Assembly (NCBI GenBank): GCA_027943335.1
Contig: BSBK01000879.1
Coordinates: forward strand, 124,001-188,000
From: Chamaecyparis obtusa
Lineage: Eukaryota; Streptophyta; Pinopsida; Cupressales; Cupressaceae
Direction of reading: 5' to 3'
DNA length: 64,000 nucleotides
Shown: positions 59,001 to 64,000 of the stretch, piece after piece
Numbering within the stretch: the stretch's first letter is position 1
How the letters are laid out: every line of letters begins with the position of its first letter
The notes under the pieces: model-generated
Seen by the model: only the letters and a program-made list of their open reading frames with translations
What the model was told of the DNA's origin: nothing
Databases searched by the model: none
Program-made: the position numbers and the translations under genes

Positions 59001-59060
59001 AGAGAACAACATAAATCTGAAAAGAGAATAAAGGACACCATTCAACTCATATATGACTAA
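56001..59060 (+). pseudogene. Gene B: large unrecognised protein, TAG-broken
   Basis: ATG 56001 to TAA 59058, one frame of 1,020 codons including the stop. It is broken only by five in-frame TAG codons (56070, 56604, 57411, 57831, 57870) with no frameshift. Regions shared with gene A: LGELVVPGVFLDAYLMIEVA, YWSLCQVFGED, IHDGLMGIQKNK, HNWGDFIFYPYSTVIRLYG (57120), TKKQRIEERP, LVKNTGVLVLPEWDIADAIV, HQALVMWSLE, and a coiled-coil C-terminal part (KAKEKEELTRKFEEMLRAY) ending in IQLIYD. No signal peptide or membrane segment is seen. Its function is unknown to me. Both copies sit among retroelements, so it is probably a mobile passenger gene. Confidence 0.7.
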
Positions 59061-59972
59061 ATAAGACAAAACAAATGCTCTTGTATTTTGCTAGTTGCAA
59101 CAAAAATACACTTATGCTTATGATGATAAAATATAGTTTATACGCAAGCTAGGTAATGCATTGCTTAACTATCTAAAAATGTCTAGTCACCAAACAATGA
59201 ACATAGTTATCTTATTGTCGTTATGTATATCTTCAAGGAAAATTGTTTTCATCAATGTTGCATAATCAAAGAGTAGACCTTACATGTTAAAAAGTCCTAA
59301 TCTATTAACAAAATAATAAGATGATTCTAAAAACATAATGTTTTCCTCTACAATAGAAGAATACATATAATGATTATAAACTTTTGAGGAAGTGACACTA
59401 GTTGAATATAAAACTTTAAATATTCCAACACGTCAAAAAAAATAAAAAAGGGAAAATCCACAAATAATATGTTACGTACAATATAACCCTCATATTGACC
59501 ATGAAAAATATTGCAGGGAAAAGCTCATCTTATATGTGCCTTTTAGAAATAGTGAACATATATTGTTAGTAGGTCATAAAACATAAGTTCAAAATTCAAT
59601 GCAAATAAAACACATATTTTAGTCATTGAATTTTATATTGTATTTTGTCTCCAATGGTAGAGATTAGTAGTAAATGTAGTAGTTTATAAATAAATTTCTA
59701 AGATGATATACAACTACAATCACAAGAACAATGGTGCTACACTCACCAAGCCAAGGGTGAGATAATGGGGTAGTACAAATATATTTGATTTATCAAATTT
59801 AGATTGACAACCAATGGTTTTCATTATTGAATCATGTATGCAAATTAGATGTCTAATTACTAGAGATGATAAACTAACTATTGAAAGCCAATAAATCAAT
59901 CTAATGCAACACAATGAAGAATACAAAGTAACTATAAAATGATGAAACTAAATCAATTACCTTCACCTACCA
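59061..59972. other. Unassigned AT-rich stretch
   Basis: No gene or motif seen between gene B and the Tat-3 LTR. Confidence 0.4.
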
Positions 59973-61009
59973 TGCAGCTTGTCTCCATTATCCTCTTAGC
60001 CTTGATTTCTTGAAGAGGTTGAGCTCTCAGATTTCCAAATGAAGCCTTCTCCCAAGATGCTACCAAAGTGTGGAGATTTTATGAAATGAGTGCACAATAG
60101 CTTATGCAATCTAATGGATGGAATGCAAATGAAATGATGATAATATGGATTGATTTCTCTTAGAATTCTTGGATGCTTGGATGATTGATTTCTTGAATGC
60201 TTCAATGCCTATTACAAAAATACCTATTAGCTCACAAAGGGGAAATTAGGCTCCTTTTATAGATTTTTGGAGGATCTAGACCTAGGTGGCACAATCCTAT
60301 GGTTGCGAATGAAAGGTGGAAGATCCTAGGGCTAGGATTGACTTGGTTGAAGGAGTTGAGAGAAAGGGGGATGTAGTTGGAATGTGAGAGGGAGAATAGG
60401 AATGATGTTCCTCTCACATTTACATGGAGGAGAACAAGGTGGAAGGGAAAGACACATGTCAAGTGTCTCTCAAAGACTCAAGAGAGAAAGAGGGAGAGAC
60501 CTTTTCCTCATGAGGACTCTTTGTACAAGTGTCCCATGAGTCACCTTTGACCCTTAGAGGTGGCTTGAGAAGCCCCTTAGGAATAGGAAATGTCTCTTGA
60601 CTTGGTTGTTGAGAGGACATGTGGTCATGAGACTAAGTCCTATAAGGCCACATAGCCCTTAAGAATAGGACATGTGTGGGTAAGGATAATTACTAATAAA
60701 TAATTAATAATTATTGTTTATTTTAGCCAAAGTGATGTGTCAAGTGACTAGGTAGGTGAGGTGGACTAGGGGACTTAATCATATTTAGGTGATTGTATAT
60801 TTAATTAAATCACTTTAATAAGACTAATTAGAAGACTTAGGATAGAGGAATAGACTATAGTGAATTTACTAAATAAATTGAATAATTTATTTAACAAATA
60901 GAGGAATAATTTTGAATTAAATAATAAATATTTAATTAATTTATCAAGTCAATATTAATTAAATAATAAATATTTAATCAATTAATGAAGCCATTTTTAA
61001 GTATATAAA
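59973..61009 (-). repeat. LTR of Tat-3
   Basis: About 1,037 bp by analogy. The 5' end follows GGGGCAAA and reads ATTTATATACTTAAAAATGGC where Tat-1 has TGTATGTACCCAAAAATGG. The 3' end is probably GCTGCA at 59973. A TATA box CTATAAAAGGAG lies at 60261-60255. Both ends are inferred, since no second copy is in the window. Confidence 0.5.
60255..60261 (-). promoter_or_regulatory. Tat-3 LTR TATA box
   Basis: CTATAAAAGGAGCC on the minus strand, same form as the Tat-1 LTR TATA box (TTATAAAAGGAG). Confidence 0.45.
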
Positions 61010-61063
61010 TTTTGCCCCTCTTTGAAATAATGTGCGTGCCACATTGTTTCTAAGAAATTTCAA
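61010..61063 (-). promoter_or_regulatory. Tat-3 polypurine tract and hairpin
   Basis: Minus strand: TTTCAAAGAGGGGCAAA. Upstream of it an outer stem TTGAAAT/ATTTCAA (61063-61057 with 61028-61022) encloses an inner stem AATGTG/CACATT (61045-61040 with 61034-61029) and the loop GCACG. Confidence 0.6.
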
Positions 61064-61274
61064 GTATTTTGCCCCTACCCCAGACAATGTCTAAAATGAC
61101 CTAAGCATGCCCCCTCAAGAGATTGATTAACAAAAAAGATGATTGGAATATTTTTTTTTTCCTTGGATAATCAATCTCACGAAAGAAACAGGAGAAAAGA
61201 TGGGTGAACATGTGGTGAAACGAAATAAAAATGAGAGGTAGGGTCCACACACCAAGCACATAGGGTCCACAGGC

Positions 61275-61282
61275 TATAAATA
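61275..61282 (+). promoter_or_regulatory. TATA box of antisense gene aORF3
   Basis: GCTATAAATAGGG on the plus strand, 94 nt before the ATG at 61369. It is a near-perfect plant TATA box. Confidence 0.55.
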
Positions 61283-61368
61283 GGGCTAAGGGGTCCACAA
61301 TAAGCTCATTGTGCACACCTGTCATTCAGAGATTAGAGCGGGAGAGAGAGAAGAGAAGAGCTGCCAAG

Positions 61369-64000
61369 ATGTCATTTCCGTTGTCAGATCACCACTTCAA
61401 GAAGGTCGCACGCTTCCAGCGACCACCCGATTCGGGTGAGCCGGTAGGTGATTCGATCCTCTTTGTCAATTCGATGCTTGTAAATGATTTACAGTAGATT
61501 TGTAGCATGTTAGGGTAGATCTAATCTTAGGTTTAGATTAGAAAAAAATTTGTTTTTACCCGAAAGATGAATGCGCTGTTGCGGCGCATGAATGCGCCAC
61601 AATTAGCAACATTTGCGCAAAAATTCAAAATTGTTGCGCATTCATTTAGGGAAATGGTGCATTCATGCTAGAAGATAATTTTGTCAGCGCAAATGTAGAG
61701 TAAAAGTGCGCATCAGTTCTTTTGGCACATTGGTCATGAATTATTGTGCAAATTTGCAATAAAATTGCGCATACATGATTTCCTATGCAAATGTGAAAAG
61801 TTATGGTGCATGCATTTTTCTATGCTACACATTTTTTTGATGGATAGAATTTGGTCAAATTAGAAAGTCAAATAGGTCAAACTAGATATTGATAAGTCGA
61901 TTGGATCCGTTAGCAGTTAAATTTGATCGATTAGGTCAAGATAGGCAACATTGTAGCATGGTTGCTAGTTAACTAGTCTAAATATTAGATGATTGATAAA
62001 ATCATCTGTTAAAACACATGATAGAACATGTTTGTAGTTGATATAGTAGGATAGATAGATGTTGTAGATCAGTTTATCGAAATCTGATAGCTTGATTTTA
62101 TTTGATTTGTATAGGAGGACATTACTAATATTCTGATGTCACAGGAGAGATATCCCGTCACACAGAATCTGAGACTGGCGTTATTAGAGACTGAAAGACT
62201 CTTGATTGGTGCATCCAGGTTATAGCATGTGATTTACACACTCAAGATTAGGATGAACTAGAGTATGATGACAGCACTGGCAGAGCGGTGGCACTCGGAG
62301 ACATGTACCTTCCATCTTCCAACAAGGGAGAGGACAGTGACCTTAGAGGATGTATATCGCATCCTCCAGCTTCATATCACAAGAGAGTTAGTGCAGTATG
62401 ATCGGCATGGTGGAGTGATGGAGTGTAGAGCCATTTTTGGGGATGATGATATTGAGGATGGAGAGATCAGCTAGGAGGATATGGTCGATTTATATGACCC
62501 ACTACCAGTGGTTCTAGCAGGAGCGATTGGGGGATTTGTATGCCCTGATCATAGGTCACACAGATTTGTAGTTGGATGGGGCTACACATTACAGTGAATG
62601 ATGGACGAGACCCGATTTTCTTGGGGTGTCTATTTATTAGCACATCTGTATCATGATTTGCATCAAGTGGTGTACCATAGGGGTGCATCGTTATCAGCAA
62701 GGGTCACATTGCTCCATGTATGGGCATGGGAGCATATTGTAGTTACTAAACCAGTAGTGATCAAATTCTAGGGCGTAGGATAGCCCTACATACATTTATA
62801 CTCCTTAGTTTTGTCTCAAGAAAAATTGGGACATTTAGAGTTCTGGCATTATACTTTTGATACACTGGATACAGTGACATGGAGACCCTACCTAGGTTGT
62901 GAGCCATGGGATGATGAGAAACAGCTAGGATTTTGTTTTGAGTCATGATGGCTTATTGGGCAGACGCCCTTTGTTTTGGAGAGACAGTTGGTCAGTCGGG
63001 TTCTGCGCCAGTTTGGCAGGATCCAGGGCATGCCCCAAGGTGTGACAAAGTTCACCAGGACTCATCAGGAGAGATGAGATTGGGGACCTATAGAATCTTT
63101 TGATGTGGCTTGACAAGAGTTTTTGGACATGCCATTCCAGGCATGGACTATGAGATAGGGTGTTGTAGACCCCAGGATGACTGCTGATCTGGAGTAGTTC
63201 CTTAGAGACTTTCCATTTCCACAATTGACTGATCCGACTACTAGACCACTAGAGAGAGATCTAGCAGATAGACATTGTGGGAGATGCCAAGGGAGAGATA
63301 GGCAGGGATAAGGGAGAGGTGATGGTAGTGATGGTGGAGGAGGTGATGGAGGAGATGGGGGGAGAGGTGATAGGGCTAGTCCTCAAATGAGAGGAGGCGA
63401 TGTTAGACAGAGGGGATTGATTTCACCCCCAGATAGACATGGATGGAGATAGCCTCCGGCACAGCCAGCATAGCCAGTTGTAGGAGCTCCACTATAGGTT
63501 CTAGTAGTGCAAGTACATATACTAGCTGCCCTAGTACAGGGACCAGCTATACCGGCACAAGATGAGGGAGACATATTATTAGCTCAGGGTGGAGTAGTAC
63601 AGGGTGGAAAAATCCCTGGTGATGGATTAGATGAGCAGGATGCCCCTATGGAGGAAGTGGATGCTTAGGAGCAGGTAGCAGAGATGGATATCAGGGGACA
63701 GGATCCCTACTTACAAAGAGATGCTGCAGAGGAGAAGGATCCGGATATAGACTCATTGCTAGTCTGAATAGCAATGACACAGGTGTAGGAAAACCATGTT
63801 CCTAGTCTAGTGCAGTGGATTGAGAGGCTGGAGAGCTAGATTGGGCTACTTAGGCATGAGCGTGATGTAGCCCTTGAGAGACTCGGGGAGTCAGAGATGT
63901 TACTAGATGAGCTACAGCGCACAGAGGATTTGGGTCCCCATGGAGATAGCATTAGAGCCATGATACATGCCGGGAAGGAGATATCCTACTGGCGAGAGGC
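61369..64000 (+). pseudogene. Antisense PMD gene of Tat-3 (aORF3), runs off the window
   Basis: Exon 1 is 61369-61443 (MSFPLSDHHFKKVARFQRPP), donor CCG|GTAGGT, acceptor TAG|GAGG, exon 2 from 62115. The first exon-2 codons (GAG G..) and phase match aORF1. PMD signature: ERWHSETCTFHLPTRE and VTLEDVYRILQL; later VWAWEHIV and VTWRPYLGCEPW. The tail is Gly/Asp-rich, then Gln/Pro-rich, then a coiled coil ending in AGKEISYWRE at the window edge. Exon 2 stays in one frame for 1,886 bp with about 19 stops (13 TAG, 5 TGA, 1 TAA by my count). It lacks the second intron of aORF1. Confidence 0.72.
61444..62114 (+). repeat. Intron 1 of aORF3 with a GCGCATTCATG word array
   Basis: GT..AG intron of 671 bp. 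Between 61570 and 61830 it holds about ten variants of TGCGCATTCATG, GAATGCGCC and GCGCAAATG. Position in the gene is the same as the word array of aORF1, but the words are unrelated. Confidence 0.6.

Larger units (their letters stand above)
59973..64000 (-). mobile_element. Tat-3: 3' end of a minus-strand Tat element
   Basis: LTR (59973-61009), polypurine tract (61024-61010) with adjoining hairpin, then an antisense PMD gene reading to the right. Pol should lie beyond 64000. The order matches Tat-1 in mirror image. Only distantly related in LTR sequence to Tat-1 and Tat-2, so it is a different subfamily. Confidence 0.65.

Noticed and set aside
56001..59060. Programmed TAG readthrough or amber recoding in genes A and B
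   Set aside because: The TAG positions are not shared between the copies and there are too many per gene. Decay of CAG codons explains them better.

Overview
The window is land-plant nuclear DNA made almost entirely of decayed, nested transposable elements. A large, repeat-rich genome such as a gymnosperm fits the old LTRs (about 8-10% apart by eye) and the very slow loss of sequence, but the species cannot be fixed from sequence alone. I see no intact host gene and no rRNA gene. All counts and alignments were made by eye.

Layout. 1-1448: remnant with a basic ORF and hairpin modules. 1449-3382: orphan Tat-type 3' untranslated region. 3383-17271: near-complete Ty3/gypsy element of the Tat type (Tat-1): LTR, gag, protease, RT, two RNase H domains, integrase, a long 3' region with an antisense plant-mobile-domain (PMD) gene, then polypurine tract and LTR. 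17.3-20.4 kb: small remnants (protease fragment, a cgacgg-word array, a tRNA-like sequence). 20.4-30.9 kb: dispersed repeat R (copy 1, a partial copy, left half of copy 2), with a DCD-domain gene fragment and a Ser-rich ORF beside an LTR-like primer site. 30.9-42.9 kb: L1-type LINE flanked by an identical 37-bp target duplication, itself split by a 6.3-kb insertion carrying an unrecognised antisense gene (gene A). 42.9-45.5 kb: right half of R copy 2. 45.5-50.75 kb: 5'-truncated Tat element on the minus strand (Tat-2). 50.75-54.5 kb: more R. 54.9-59.1 kb: gene B, homologous to gene A. 60-64 kb: LTR and antisense PMD gene of a third, minus-strand Tat element (Tat-3) that runs out of the window.

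Most notable. (1) All three Tat elements carry the same kind of antisense gene between pol and the 3' LTR. Two have a TATA box 80-94 bp before their own ATG and share an intron at the same codon boundary. (2) Genes A and B form a two-copy family of about 1,020-1,110 codons that I do not recognise. Each is open in one frame and each is broken by five in-frame TAG codons. (3) Stop codons across all these genes are mostly TAG, then TGA, with few frameshifts, as expected if methylated CAG and CGA sites had deaminated. (4) The Tat 3' regions hold several classes of small hairpins whose stems change in a paired way, including one next to the polypurine tract.

The genes do not form a host pathway. 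They are parts of retroelements (capsid, protease, RT/RNase H, integrase; LINE ORF1p and EN-RT) plus passenger genes.
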